From Pseudomonas fluorescens (GTDB taxonomy: Bacteria; Pseudomonadota; Gammaproteobacteria; Pseudomonadales; Pseudomonadaceae): 64,000 nt of DNA. Where the stretch lies: NCBI RefSeq assembly GCF_902498195.1, contig NZ_CABVIY010000004.1, positions 558,001 through 622,000 on the forward strand. Direction: 5' to 3'. The position numbers and the translations under genes are program-made. The notes beneath the pieces were generated by a model that saw only the letters and a list, made by a program, of their open reading frames with translations, searched no databases and was not told where the DNA came from. Shown here in pieces: positions 1-7,976 of the stretch; the stretch's first letter is position 1, and each line of letters starts with the position of its first letter.

Positions 1-218
1 CCCAGCCACTGGGCAATCGGCAGGGTGATGGCGCTGGCCGCCAGGTAGGCAGTGAAAATCCAGCCGGCCTGGTCATCGGTCATCGACAGCGAGCCTTGAA
101 TCAACCGCAGCACCGCGTTCGGCAGCGGCAGGTTCGCCGACTGCATCCAGGTCGCCAACAGAACAGCGAACCTGAGCGAGCCTGCGGCACCTGAATCTGT
201 AGTCGTGTTGGCGTTCAT
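1..218 (-). CDS. MFS multidrug efflux transporter, N-terminal part (cut by window edge)
   Basis: The reverse strand encodes about 72 N-terminal residues of a membrane transporter; the rest lies outside the window. After a short polar N-terminus come a hydrophobic segment containing LATWMQSANLPLPNAVL and then DDQAGWIFTAYLAASAITLPIAQW. This is the TM1, loop and TM2 pattern of DHA2 (EmrB/QacA-like) exporters, with the usual 'W..T.Y..A.AI..P...W' in TM2. The ATG (216-218) is 2 bp after the stop of the HlyD-like gene, so the two are one operon in the order adaptor-pump, as in emrAB. The likely role is proton-driven export of toxic organic compounds. The substrate cannot be told. Confidence 0.8.
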   Translation of the reverse strand, partial: MNANTTTDSGAAGSLRFAVLLATWMQSANLPLPNAVLRLIQGSLSMTDDQAGWIFTAYLAASAITLPIAQWL

Positions 219-220
219 CA

Positions 221-1336
221 CTAGTTACCTGCGGTCAACAGCGACTTGAGCGGGCTCCACCACGGCGTGCGGTGGCCGGTGTCGACTTTCACGGTGGCGC
301 TGGTGCCGGAGAACAGCGGCAGGGCAGGGTCGGCGTCATCCAGTTCGAGACGCACCGGTACCCGCTGGACCACTTTCACCCAGTTGCCGGTGGCGTTCTC
401 CGGTGGCAGCAGGGAGAAGTCCGAGCCGGCACCGGGGCTCATGCTGGTGACGTGGGCCTTGAACACGCGGTCCGGGTAGGTGTCGATGCTGATCGTCGCT
501 TCCTGGCCCGGGCGCATGTGGGTGACCTGGGTTTCACGGAAATTGGCCTCGACCCAGATCTCGTGATCGGATATCAGCGCAAAGGCCGGTGCGCCGTTGT
601 TGAGGTAGTTGCCCACCTGCAGATCATCGACCTTGGCAACGATGCCGTCGGCCGGCGCGTAGACCGTGGCGTAGGACAGGTACAGCTGCGCCTCGTCCAG
701 TTGCGCCTTGGCTTCGCGTACCGTCGGGTGACTGTCGGCTTCGATGTTCGGGTTGCCGTTCAAGGCCACGACGGTGCTGGCGATCTGTTGTTCGATCGAG
801 GCGATGCGCTGCCGGGAAATCTTCAGGTCGGTTTCGGCGCGCTCATAAATGGCACGGGACACGAACTCGGTGGCCACCAGGGCTTTCTTGCGGCCGAACT
901 CCTTCTGGTCGAAGTCGGCGGACTCCTTGGCCGACTGCAATTCCGCCTGCTGCTGGCGGTAGCTGGCTTTCAGGCCATCAATACGCAACCGGGCAACGCT
1001 CAGTTGAGCCTGAGCGCGGTCAATCGCGATCTGCAAGGGCTTGGGGTCGATGCGAAACAGCACGTCACCCTTGTGCACCTTTTGGTTGTCCTCGACCGCG
1101 ATGTCCACGACTTGCCCGGAAATCCGGGTGTTGATCGAGGCCTTGGCGACCCGGGCGTAGGCGTTGTCGGTGGTGACGAAGGGTTCGCCGGCCACGTATT
1201 TGGCGTAGCTGACGATGGCGAAGAGGGCAGGCACGCCGATCATCAGCCAGGGGCGGAGCTTTTCCTTGAACGGCTTTTTGATCCGCTCGGGGTGCTCGAA
1301 GGTCTGCGAAGCCGGGATATCGAACTGTTTGGTCAT
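221..1336 (-). CDS. HlyD/EmrA-family membrane fusion (adaptor) protein
   Basis: A 371-residue periplasmic adaptor of an EmrAB-type tripartite pump. A single N-terminal membrane anchor lies at about residues 29-48. It is followed by a lipoyl-like half (GQVVDIAVEDNQKVHKGD), a long alpha-helical hairpin at about 95-195 rich in Ala, Gln and Glu, and the second lipoyl half (YAPADGIVAKVDDLQVG). A beta-barrel region ends the protein. Length and order match EmrA. The pump gene follows 2 bp downstream, and a TetR regulator is divergently transcribed 213 bp away, the usual arrangement for ligand-induced efflux. No outer-membrane channel gene is visible in the window. Confidence 0.9.
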   Translation of the reverse strand: MTKQFDIPASQTFEHPERIKKPFKEKLRPWLMIGVPALFAIVSYAKYVAGEPFVTTDNAYARVAKASINTRISGQVVDIAVEDNQKVHKGDVLFRIDPKPLQIAIDRAQAQLSVARLRIDGLKASYRQQQAELQSAKESADFDQKEFGRKKALVATEFVSRAIYERAETDLKISRQRIASIEQQIASTVVALNGNPNIEADSHPTVREAKAQLDEAQLYLSYATVYAPADGIVAKVDDLQVGNYLNNGAPAFALISDHEIWVEANFRETQVTHMRPGQEATISIDTYPDRVFKAHVTSMSPGAGSDFSLLPPENATGNWVKVVQRVPVRLELDDADPALPLFSGTSATVKVDTGHRTPWWSPLKSLLTAGN

Positions 1337-1549
1337 GACGAATACACCTCAAAACGAATAATTGCTGTGAGAAAGCAAACCCGTGCGCGGTGAGGAGGGT
1401 TGCTCCGCCTCGCTTGTTTCGTCGCCGCAAGACCCGTTTCGAGCTTCGCTTCAACAAACGTGAAATTCAGGAACTTCTGGTTCCTTCTTTTTGTGCGATG
1501 ATGTAAGAATATCCCTGCACCCCCACTTCTCACAAGAGTTTTGTACGAC

Positions 1550-2176
1550 ATGGCACAAAATAAATCGACAGAAGGAAAAGGCCGCGGCCGGCCCCGCGCC
1601 TACGACCCCCAGACCGCGCTGCAGCAAGCGCTGGGTGTGTTCTGGAACACAGGCTATTCCGGCGCGTCCCTGGACAGCATCGCCACGGCGGCCGGCATGA
1701 ACCGCCCCAGCCTCTATGCCGCGTTCGGCGACAAGCACGCGCTGTACATCAAGGCACTGGAGCAGTACTGGGAATTTGCCGCCGCCGACATGCAGGCAGC
1801 GCTGGCGGACACCGAGATGTCCCTGCGCGACGCGTTGCTGCGCTTCTACGAGGGGCAGTTGTCGATTTACTACTCGGGCGAAGGCGCGGCGCGGGGCTGC
1901 TTTGCGATTGGTACGGCGACCACCGAAGCCGTCGAAGACCCGGAAATTCGCGCCGTGCTCTCAGACCGGCTCAGCCGGCTGGATTCCGATCTGGAGGTGC
2001 GCCTGCGAACGGCCATCGAGTCCGGCGAATTGAAAGGCGATGTCGATGCCGGCGCGCTGGCGGTGCTCGCCGCTTCCTTGCTGCACAGCATTTCGATCCG
2101 TGCACGGGCGGGCAAACCGCGTGAAGAACTGAGCGAGCTGGCGCGTAACGCGGTCAACGTGATCTGCGGTGGGTGA
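1550..2176 (+). CDS. TetR/AcrR-family transcriptional regulator
   Basis: A 208-residue repressor-type protein. After a basic tail (GRGRPRAYDP) comes the N-terminal helix-turn-helix (ALGVFWNTGYSGASLDSIA, then AAGMNRPSLYAAFGDKHALY), the TetR signature. The C-terminal ligand domain resembles that of AcrR-type regulators (GCFAIGTATTEAVEDPEI). It is divergent from the HlyD/MFS operon and probably represses it. A TTG at 1541 would add three residues. I chose ATG 1550 because the TTG leaves only about 3 bp to the AAGAG element. The 3' end is close to or overlaps the mug start, suggesting co-transcription. Confidence 0.85.
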   Translation: MAQNKSTEGKGRGRPRAYDPQTALQQALGVFWNTGYSGASLDSIATAAGMNRPSLYAAFGDKHALYIKALEQYWEFAAADMQAALADTEMSLRDALLRFYEGQLSIYYSGEGAARGCFAIGTATTEAVEDPEIRAVLSDRLSRLDSDLEVRLRTAIESGELKGDVDAGALAVLAASLLHSISIRARAGKPREELSELARNAVNVICGG

Positions 2177-2183
2177 GGTCGAT

Positions 2184-2702
2184 GTGAGTGAAGGACTCGA
2201 AGACATTCTGGCCGAACGCCTTGCGGTGATTTTTTGCGGCATCAACCCTGGCGTGATGGCCGCCGCCCAGGGGCATCATTTTGCCGGGCGCGGCAATCGC
2301 TTCTGGCGCACCTTGCACTTGGCGGGGTTCACGTCCATGGAAGTGCGGCCGGAAAACGATCGGTCGATCTTGCAGTACCAGTGCGGCTTGACCGCCGTGG
2401 TCGAGCGACCGACGGCGCGGGCCGATCAACTGTCGACGCAGGAATTTCTTGCGGCGGCAGCGGATTTCGAAGGGAAGATTGCCCGTTATGCGCCACGCTG
2501 CGTGGCGTTTCTCGGCAAGGCGGCGTACTCGGCGCTATCAGGGCAACGAGAAGTGGCGTGGGGGCTACAGGCCCGGACATTCGGCAATGCCGCCGTTTGG
2601 GTGTTGCCCAACCCGAGCGGGCGAAATCGTGCGTTCAGCCAGGATCAGCTGGTGGACGCCTATCGAACCCTCAGGCTGGCGGCCATCGATCCCGCTCAGT
2701 AA
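2184..2702 (+). CDS. mug: G/U mismatch-specific DNA glycosylase
   Basis: A 172-residue uracil-DNA-glycosylase-fold enzyme that removes U or T mispaired with G, and ethenocytosine. The N-terminal motif VIFCGINPGVMAA contains the Asn of the Mug active site, HFAGRGNRFWRTLHLAG follows, and the C-terminal LPNPSGRN is the second signature. I prefer GTG 2184 (protein starting SEGLEDILAE, as E. coli Mug starts near VEDIL) because GAGG sits 5 bp upstream. An earlier GTG at 2169 would overlap the TetR gene by 8 bp. The stop overlaps the stop of the convergent cytochrome c gene by 7 bp. Confidence 0.9.
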   Translation: MSEGLEDILAERLAVIFCGINPGVMAAAQGHHFAGRGNRFWRTLHLAGFTSMEVRPENDRSILQYQCGLTAVVERPTARADQLSTQEFLAAAADFEGKIARYAPRCVAFLGKAAYSALSGQREVAWGLQARTFGNAAVWVLPNPSGRNRAFSQDQLVDAYRTLRLAAIDPAQ

Positions 2703-3217
2703 TTCATGCCGTCGTCGATGGCGATGCCCTGTGCCCGCATGGCCTTGATCAATTCGGCGCGGGTGCCGGGCAGGTTGAGCATGGTTGCCGCGCGCAATTG
2801 CATGACTTCCTCGGCGGTATAAGGCTGGTAATGCGCCGGCATGCTCGCACCCGCCATGCCGTCTTCGCGCATCAGCCAGTTGAGCAGGTCCGCCAGTTGC
2901 GCGTTGTTCAGCGCCGACTGCGACATGCCCGGCACGCGCACCAGAAATTCACGGCCACCGGGCACTTTCAGGAAGTTGCCGACAAAACCTTTCATCCGTG
3001 GCGTGTCGTTGGCCGCCGAACCCGTGCCATCGCCCAAATGGCAGCCGGCGCATTGCAACTGATAGTTCACGCCGACGCTGTAATTGGCCTGGGCGATGGG
3101 TGTTTGCGGCGATTCGTTGCCCGGTGCGTGTTGCTGGTTTGGATTGGGGATGGCCCGGGCATGGGCGAGCGGGGTGGTCATGAGGCAGACAAGACCGAGG
3201 ATCAGCAACCTGCGCAT
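2696..3217 (-). CDS. Periplasmic monohaem cytochrome c of the aromatic amine dehydrogenase cluster
   Basis: A 173-residue protein with a Sec signal peptide (MRRLLILGLVCLMTTPLAHA) and one haem c site, CAGCH, at about residues 56-60. A later Met in VPGMSQSALNN or GASMPAHYQ could be the axial ligand. The published aau cluster of Alcaligenes faecalis has a small monohaem cytochrome gene directly after aauA, and this gene holds that place. It therefore probably accepts electrons from the dehydrogenase or from its blue copper partner. An intrinsic terminator and a REPIN separate it from aauA, so its expression may be only partly coupled to the operon. Confidence 0.82.
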   Translation of the reverse strand: MRRLLILGLVCLMTTPLAHARAIPNPNQQHAPGNESPQTPIAQANYSVGVNYQLQCAGCHLGDGTGSAANDTPRMKGFVGNFLKVPGGREFLVRVPGMSQSALNNAQLADLLNWLMREDGMAGASMPAHYQPYTAEEVMQLRAATMLNLPGTRAELIKAMRAQGIAIDDGMNY

Positions 3218-3241
3218 AAAAAAACCTCTGCTGGCGACCCC

Positions 3242-3336
3242 GTAGGAGCTGCCGAAGGCTGCGATCTTTTAATCTTGCTCATGAGCGGTATCGAAAAGAT
3301 CAAGATCAAAAGATCGCAGCCTGCGGCAGCTCCTAC
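3242..3336. repeat. REPIN (inverted pair of GTAGGAGCTGCC-type REPs)
   Basis: Two facing copies of the REP unit GTAGGAGCTGCCGAAGGCTG + CGATCTTTT flank a central sequence rich in GATC. I call this family A. It recurs at 6411, 13991, 17713, 25649, 31305 and 43280. Its position just after aauA may help stabilise mRNA ends. Confidence 0.9.
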
Positions 3337-3347
3337 AGAAAAGAAAA

Positions 3348-3375
3348 ACCGCCGGTTACTTGAATAACCGGCGGT
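3348..3375 (-). terminator. Rho-independent terminator after aauA
   Basis: A perfect 11-bp stem (ACCGCCGGTTA / TAACCGGCGGT) with a 6-nt loop. It is followed on the reverse strand by TTTTTCTTTTC and lies 8 bp downstream of the aauA stop. It is a strong terminator in the aau direction, placed before the cytochrome c gene. Confidence 0.88.
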
Positions 3376-3383
3376 ATTGCGCG

Positions 3384-3905
3384 TTAAACCGCTACGCCGC
3401 GAATGATCGACACGGTGCAGTGGTAGATGTGCGATTTGGCGGCCAGGCACCAGTTCACATCGTTGTTGTTGAACGGGCGGTAGGCCGGTTCTTCACTGTC
3501 GTTACGGGTGCAGGCGCACTGGGCGCAGCTTTGCTTACCGCAGCAGTCGTTGTACGAAATGATGTAGTCCTTGCCGTCCGCCGGGTTGCGGCAGGTGCCG
3601 ATCCAGGTGACTTGCGAGGCCTCGGTGCCCGGTGGGCAGGAGGTCACCGAACCACCGCAGCAGCTGCACAGAAAGCCGTCGATGGAGCAGTAGCGCCAGT
3701 AGTCGCAGCTGTTCGGATCGCCAGGGTCGCCGGCTTTCGGGTCAGTGGCGGCCAGTGCCTTGCTGGTACGGTCCAGCGGCAGCAGCACGGGCAGGGCGGC
3801 ACCGGCCACGATCAGCGAGCCCATGCGAGCCAGCAGTTTGCGGCGCGAAGTGGTGTCGGCAACACGGCGCGAGGAGCGCTCGAACAACAGATCCAGCAGT
3901 TTCAT
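3384..3905 (-). CDS. aauA: Aromatic amine dehydrogenase, TTQ-bearing small subunit
   Basis: A 173-residue precursor of the quinoprotein small chain. The leader of about 50 residues has a twin-arginine motif (SRRKLLARMG), as in MauA/AauA. The mature part has about 14 cysteines for the disulfide network. W101 (in VTWIGTC) and W152 (in DVNWCLAAK) are 51 residues apart, the spacing of the two Trp that form tryptophan tryptophylquinone (57/108 in methylamine and 109/160 in aromatic amine dehydrogenase). The catalytic Asp (W+19, D120) and Thr (W152+12, T164) are conserved. The enzyme oxidises primary amines to aldehyde and ammonia in the periplasm. Aromatic rather than methylamine specificity is inferred from gene content (no mauF or mauG) and neighbours. 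Confidence 0.92.
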   Translation of the reverse strand: MKLLDLLFERSSRRVADTTSRRKLLARMGSLIVAGAALPVLLPLDRTSKALAATDPKAGDPGDPNSCDYWRYCSIDGFLCSCCGGSVTSCPPGTEASQVTWIGTCRNPADGKDYIISYNDCCGKQSCAQCACTRNDSEEPAYRPFNNNDVNWCLAAKSHIYHCTVSIIRGVAV

Positions 3906-3923
3906 GAAGGTCTCCCTGCCTTA

Positions 3924-4559
3924 TCAGTGGCTATGGCCGTGGCTGTGGTCGTGGTTGTGAGGGTTATGCTCTTGAGGCTGAGCATTGAGGTACTGCTGCA
4001 GCGTGGCGTGCTTCAAGTGCTCGACCTCGAACAGGCTGTCCAGGTGCTCGCGTGAATTCACCAGGCCTTTGGCGCGCAAGGTGCCGGACTTGTCGATCAG
4101 CGCGGCGTACGGCAGCTTGCCGATCTGATAGGTCATGCCCACTTCCGGACCGACCACGTAAGTGGCGTCTTCCAGTTTGTGTTCGCGAATCAGCGCTTGC
4201 TGGGCGTCCATGTCACCATCGCTGACGAACACCACATCAAGGGTGCTGGCTTGTTCCTTGGCGATGGATTTGATCGCCGGCAGCAGCGACTTGCAGATCG
4301 GGCAGGTCGGCGAGAGGAAGAACAGCAGTTGCGATTTCTCGCCGGCATAACCGAAGTTCACCGGGCGACCATGACGGTCGGCAGCGGTCACTTGCGGGGC
4401 GGCTTCGTTGACAGCCACGCCTTTGTCCATCATCAGCGCGCCGGCCGGGGCCAGGCGGCCGTGCAGCACGCCAATCTGACGGACCAGGCCCATGACGACG
4501 AACGCCACGGCCACCAGCAATACCCAGAGCAGAACGTTGGAAACGATCAAGCCTTCCAT
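3924..4559 (-). CDS. aauD: MauD/AauD thioredoxin-like maturation protein
   Basis: A 211-residue protein with an N-terminal membrane anchor (about residues 7-27) and a periplasmic thioredoxin fold with active site CPIC (in FFLSPTCPICKSLLPAIK). MauD proteins are needed for correct disulfide formation in the cysteine-rich small subunit. The C-terminus ends in a histidine-rich tail (HNPHNHDHSHGHSH), which could bind metal; I am not aware that such a tail is needed for the family's function. It lies between aauE (5 bp) and aauA (18 bp) in the conserved B-E-D-A order. Confidence 0.92.
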   Translation of the reverse strand: MEGLIVSNVLLWVLLVAVAFVVMGLVRQIGVLHGRLAPAGALMMDKGVAVNEAAPQVTAADRHGRPVNFGYAGEKSQLLFFLSPTCPICKSLLPAIKSIAKEQASTLDVVFVSDGDMDAQQALIREHKLEDATYVVGPEVGMTYQIGKLPYAALIDKSGTLRAKGLVNSREHLDSLFEVEHLKHATLQQYLNAQPQEHNPHNHDHSHGHSH

Positions 4560-4564
4560 TTTGA

Positions 4565-5104
4565 TTACCTACCAATCAATTTGAGCAGAAGAGGGGAGTT
4601 CGCCGCCAGGCCATCGGCCGCGGCGTAGATGAGCAGCGCGACGGTGGCGCAGGCCAGGGTCACGAAGCCATCGAACACAGTCATGTCGCGCACGATCGGC
4701 GCGACGCTGGCGAGCAGCGCCAGCGCCACCAGCACGCCGTTGCGCAGCAGCAGGACCGGGCGCAGCGGTTGCGCCTGGTCGGGACCGGCACAGCCGCAAT
4801 CGATGTCGCGACGACCGCGCCACAGGTTGATGCCGATGGCGGCGGCGTACAGCGCCAACAGGCCCGCCGCGCTCAGCGCCGCCCAGGGACGGCTGACTGG
4901 CACCAGCAACGCGAACGCGATGGCCAGTTCCAGCACCGGGATCAACCGCGCGCCCGGGCGCACCAGCGCGTCGGGCAGCAGTTGATAATCGGCAAGCTGT
5001 TTGCGAAAGCGCGCCGGAGCCCGCACCTTGTGGGTCGCGGCACTGGCCAGCAGCACCGCGATGGCGATGGCGCTGGCAATGATGAAGATCGGATCTGAAT
5101 GCAT
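4565..5104 (-). CDS. aauE: MauE/AauE integral membrane maturation protein
   Basis: A 179-residue DoxX-like membrane protein with about four to five hydrophobic segments. The motif IDCGCAGP (about residues 100-107) carries the paired Cys typical of MauE. It is thought to pass redox equivalents to MauD for disulfide formation in the TTQ subunit. It lies 14 bp after aauB and 5 bp before aauD. Confidence 0.92.
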   Translation of the reverse strand: MHSDPIFIIASAIAIAVLLASAATHKVRAPARFRKQLADYQLLPDALVRPGARLIPVLELAIAFALLVPVSRPWAALSAAGLLALYAAAIGINLWRGRRDIDCGCAGPDQAQPLRPVLLLRNGVLVALALLASVAPIVRDMTVFDGFVTLACATVALLIYAAADGLAANSPLLLKLIGR

Positions 5105-5118
5105 GGCCGAACCTCTAT

Positions 5119-6270
5119 TTAGTAGCTCATGACCTGAGTCGCGGTTTTCGCGACCTTGGCCATGGCGCCGGTGTGCTGGTTGGTCTTGAGGTCGAAGATC
5201 TGCAAGCCGCCCTCGACGTCGGTGCCCAGCAACAGCGGCTTGTCATCGCCGGTGGCCTGCATGCTCCACACCGGAACCGGCGCTTCCAGGGTGCCGATTT
5301 TCTTCCCGGTCTTCAGGTCGAAGGCCCAGATCAGGGTGCTCGGGTCTTCCCACTTCATCGGTTCGTGGGCGTCGTGCATCAGCACGTACAAACGGTTCAG
5401 CTTCGGCGCGACCGCCATCAGCTGCCAGCCGCCCGGCGCCCAACCGGCTTTCTTCTCTTCTTCAGTGACCAGCGACCAGCTCGGCAGGATCTTCGGCGCA
5501 TCGGCGCTGAAATCCACGGCGCGCACGGTGCCGGTGGTGGTGGTGAAGTAGTAGGTGTCGCCGACGTTGACCGCACGCTCCACCAGTTTTTCCGCGTTCG
5601 GGTCGAAGAATGGCGTGCGGCTGCGCGCGGTTTCCTGGCCCTGGTCGTTGATCGTCACCACTTGCAGGCTGCCGTCGCCGCACAGCGAAGCGAACTTGCG
5701 CTTGCCGATCGGGTAGTTGAGTACGCAACCGGGAATCGCGATCTCGGTGGCGACGGCCTTGCTCTGGGTATCGACCACGGTCACCGAGGTGGACGGGGTG
5801 AAGTTGTAGACGTAGACGAAACGGTCATCGCCGCTGGTCTTCAGGCCGTAGCGCTGGGTCAGCGATTCGGCGCGCTTGTTCGGGATCAGCACTTCCCAGG
5901 CCGGCGACAGGGTCGAGGTGTCCCAGGCGGTCAGCACGTCGGTGCGGGTGCCACGGGTGCCACGGGAATACCAGATGTCGGCGGCGTAGAGGGTCTTCTT
6001 GTCATGGCTCAGGGCCGAAGGCGCGGCAAAGCCGGTCGGCACCATGCCCAGCACACGTTTCTGGTCGGGGTCGACCACGGTGACGCGACCGGCGACGAAA
6101 CTTTCGAACTCGACATCGACGACGAACGCGCGGTGCGGTTCAGCCGGGAATGCCAGGGTGGTCTGGCCGATGCCGGTATCGGCGGGCAGCTCCGCACGGG
6201 CACTGTTCAAACCGAGTACAAGCAGGCTCAGGCCTAGCGCTGACTGTACGGAGATCCTGTTTGTTCGCAT
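5119..6270 (-). CDS. aauB: Aromatic amine dehydrogenase large subunit (seven-bladed propeller)
   Basis: A 383-residue precursor with signal peptide (about 26 residues, ending NSARA-ELPAD). The rest reads as repeated propeller blades, e.g. RAFVVDVEFESFVAGRVTVVD, NRLYVLMHDAHEPMKWEDPS and WAFDLKTGKKIG. These resemble the heavy chain of methylamine and aromatic amine dehydrogenases, which forms the alpha2beta2 complex with the TTQ subunit. The open frame runs further upstream, but that part is non-coding and overlaps a REPIN; ATG 6270 directly precedes the signal peptide. Two FeaR-type half-sites and a -10-like element lie upstream. Confidence 0.92.
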   Translation of the reverse strand: MRTNRISVQSALGLSLLVLGLNSARAELPADTGIGQTTLAFPAEPHRAFVVDVEFESFVAGRVTVVDPDQKRVLGMVPTGFAAPSALSHDKKTLYAADIWYSRGTRGTRTDVLTAWDTSTLSPAWEVLIPNKRAESLTQRYGLKTSGDDRFVYVYNFTPSTSVTVVDTQSKAVATEIAIPGCVLNYPIGKRKFASLCGDGSLQVVTINDQGQETARSRTPFFDPNAEKLVERAVNVGDTYYFTTTTGTVRAVDFSADAPKILPSWSLVTEEEKKAGWAPGGWQLMAVAPKLNRLYVLMHDAHEPMKWEDPSTLIWAFDLKTGKKIGTLEAPVPVWSMQATGDDKPLLLGTDVEGGLQIFDLKTNQHTGAMAKVAKTATQVMSY

Positions 6271-6335
6271 AAGGGGAACTTCCTGAATTGTTGGTAACGC
6301 GGATCGCGGGTGAGTGGGCAGATTCTGACCAGTGA

Positions 6336-6399
6336 ATAGTGCCTCGCCCGTCCAACTCGGGAATTGCCCTGCCTGCCAAGTGTTTGTGTATCTGTGCCA
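6336..6399 (-). promoter_or_regulatory. Predicted FeaR-activated promoter of aauBEDA
   Basis: On the reverse strand TGGCA occurs at 6399-6395 and again at 6378-6374, 21 bp apart. After 8 bp each is followed by CAA and AAT respectively. A -10-like CACTAT lies at 6341-6336, 21 bp after the second site. The same geometry occurs upstream of the porin, the APC permease and the cytochrome c/ALDH pair. E. coli FeaR is reported to recognise TGNCA-N8-AAA. Confidence 0.6.
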
Positions 6400-6410
6400 G
6401 TCGTGGCGAA

Positions 6411-6490
6411 GATCATAAGATCGCAGCCTGCGGCAGCTCCTACAGGTATACGCATAACCCTGTAGGCGCTGCCGCAGGCTGCGATCTTTT
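6411..6490. repeat. REPIN, family A, outward orientation
   Basis: Two family-A REP units face each other with a short AT-richer centre (around 6447-6458): AAGATCGCAGCCTGCGGCAG ... GTAGGCGCTGCCGCAGGCTG. It overlaps the last bases before the histidine kinase stop and lies between two transcription units. Confidence 0.88.
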
Positions 6491-6494
6491 GCTT

Positions 6495-7976
6495 TCAGGC
6501 GGGATTTGCAAGGGGAAGGGAAAAGGTGAACACAGCGCCGCACGGCTCCAGGTTCTGCGCCCAGATATCCCCGCGATGCCGGCCGATGATGTTCTTGCAC
6601 AGCGCCAGGCCAATCCCGTTGCCGCTGACCTTGGACGAAAAGAAACCATCAAACAGCTTCTCCTGCGCCTCGGCCTGAATCCCGCGCCCACGGTCTTCGA
6701 TACGCACCCGCGCCACGCCGTTTTCGGCGCTGGCCTGAATGCGCAGCACACGGCGTTCCAGGGGCAGGTCGGTCATTTCTTCGATGGCATTGAACGCCAG
6801 GTTGAGGATCACCTGGCCAATCAGCACCTTCTCGCAGCTCACCCGCAGCGGCTCGGGTGACGGCACGATTTCTACCTTTATCAGGCTCGGATCGGCCCGC
6901 AAGCTGATGAAGTAACGGGTTTCACGCAGCAGTTCGTTGAGGTCGACCAGTTCTTCGCTCTGCTCCAGCTTGACCACGTAGTCGCGCACGCTCTTGATGA
7001 TCACCGAGGCGTGTTCGATCTGCCGTACGGCACTTTGCAAACCCCAGACGACACCCTCGTCGGTGCCTCCCGCATTACCCAGGCGAATCAGCGTGCCTTC
7101 GATGAAATTGCGCGTAGCGGCCAGGGGTTGGCTCAACTCGTGGGCAATGGCCACGGCCATTTCGCCCATGGCGTTGTAGCGCGCCAGGTATTCGATTTTC
7201 TGTTCGCTGACCCGGCGGGCTTCTTCGGCTTGCACCTGTTCGGTGACGTCGCGAAACAGCAGCAGATGCCCCACCAGATCGTCTTCGATCTCAATGAATC
7301 GGCAGGTCGCGTCGTGCCAGCGCCACGCACCGTCAAGCCGTTGCAGCTTGTAGTGCACGCTGAACGGCAGGTGTTCGGGCGTTTCGTTGGACAGTTGCTT
7401 TAACAGGCGCTGGCGGGAAGCGTCGTCGCACCATTGGAGGAAATTCTTGCCGATCAGCTTGTGCACATCGCTGTTGAGCAAATGCGCCCCGGAGTCGCTG
7501 ATAAATCGTATTTCACCCTCGGGCCCCAGCACCGCCACGCCTTCGGCCAGGTCCTGCATGAACGCCTTGAGCCGGCTTTCGAAACGCTTGAGGTCGCGCT
7601 TGACCTTGTCTTCCTTGGAGATGTCGCGGAACTGCACCATCAGCACATCGCGGCCTTCCAGGTGCACCAGCGTCGCCACCGCCTCGGACAGGATTTCCAC
7701 GCCCTGCTTGGAGCGATAGCACCACTCGATGGCGCGCTGGCCCGTGCGCGCGGCGCCTTCGAGCCAGCGCAGCCCCACCGAACGCCGGTACTTGGGCGCG
7801 TCGCGGGTCATGTCCGGGGCCTTGAGCGGGGTGAGTTCTTCGAGGGTGAAACCCAGCGCCGCCAGGGCGGCGGCGTTGGCCCAGAGGATCTCCTTGCTGT
7901 GGGCATCATGAAGAATGATGCACAGCGGCATGGCTTCGATCAGGGTGAAAAAGTCGTTGTGTTTTGGCAAGTACAT
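6495..7976 (-). CDS. Soluble PAS-domain sensor histidine kinase, likely partner of the FixJ-like regulator at 16298
   Basis: A 493-residue cytoplasmic kinase with no membrane segment. A PAS domain spans about residues 8-120 (with RDIS at its end), and a second PAS spans about 135-248 ending FRDVTEQ. The dimerisation helix carries phospho-acceptor His279 (AIAHELSQPL), the FixL/StyS/TodS-type H-box. The ATPase domain has ED-RGRGI and GNGIGLALCKNIIGRHRG. No response regulator is adjacent. The nearest FixJ-like regulator is at the other end of the iac cluster, and related kinase/regulator pairs control iac genes in Paraburkholderia. I infer that it senses an indole or indoleacetate signal in the cytoplasm. 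Confidence 0.88.
   Translation of the reverse strand: MYLPKHNDFFTLIEAMPLCIILHDAHSKEILWANAAALAALGFTLEELTPLKAPDMTRDAPKYRRSVGLRWLEGAARTGQRAIEWCYRSKQGVEILSEAVATLVHLEGRDVLMVQFRDISKEDKVKRDLKRFESRLKAFMQDLAEGVAVLGPEGEIRFISDSGAHLLNSDVHKLIGKNFLQWCDDASRQRLLKQLSNETPEHLPFSVHYKLQRLDGAWRWHDATCRFIEIEDDLVGHLLLFRDVTEQVQAEEARRVSEQKIEYLARYNAMGEMAVAIAHELSQPLAATRNFIEGTLIRLGNAGGTDEGVVWGLQSAVRQIEHASVIIKSVRDYVVKLEQSEELVDLNELLRETRYFISLRADPSLIKVEIVPSPEPLRVSCEKVLIGQVILNLAFNAIEEMTDLPLERRVLRIQASAENGVARVRIEDRGRGIQAEAQEKLFDGFFSSKVSGNGIGLALCKNIIGRHRGDIWAQNLEPCGAVFTFSLPLANPA

Noticed and set aside
272-1393. Long forward-strand open frame opposite the HlyD-like gene
   Set aside because: Antisense shadow: biased Gly/Val/Asp composition, no start signal and no domain. 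The reverse strand reads as a clear membrane fusion protein.
2169-2183. GTG 2169 as the mug start
   Set aside because: It overlaps the TetR gene and lacks a ribosome-binding site, whereas GTG 2184 has GAGG 5 bp upstream.
6271-6600. Upstream extension of the amine dehydrogenase large subunit
   Set aside because: The extra residues cross a REPIN and precede a clean signal peptide; the start at 6270 is better.
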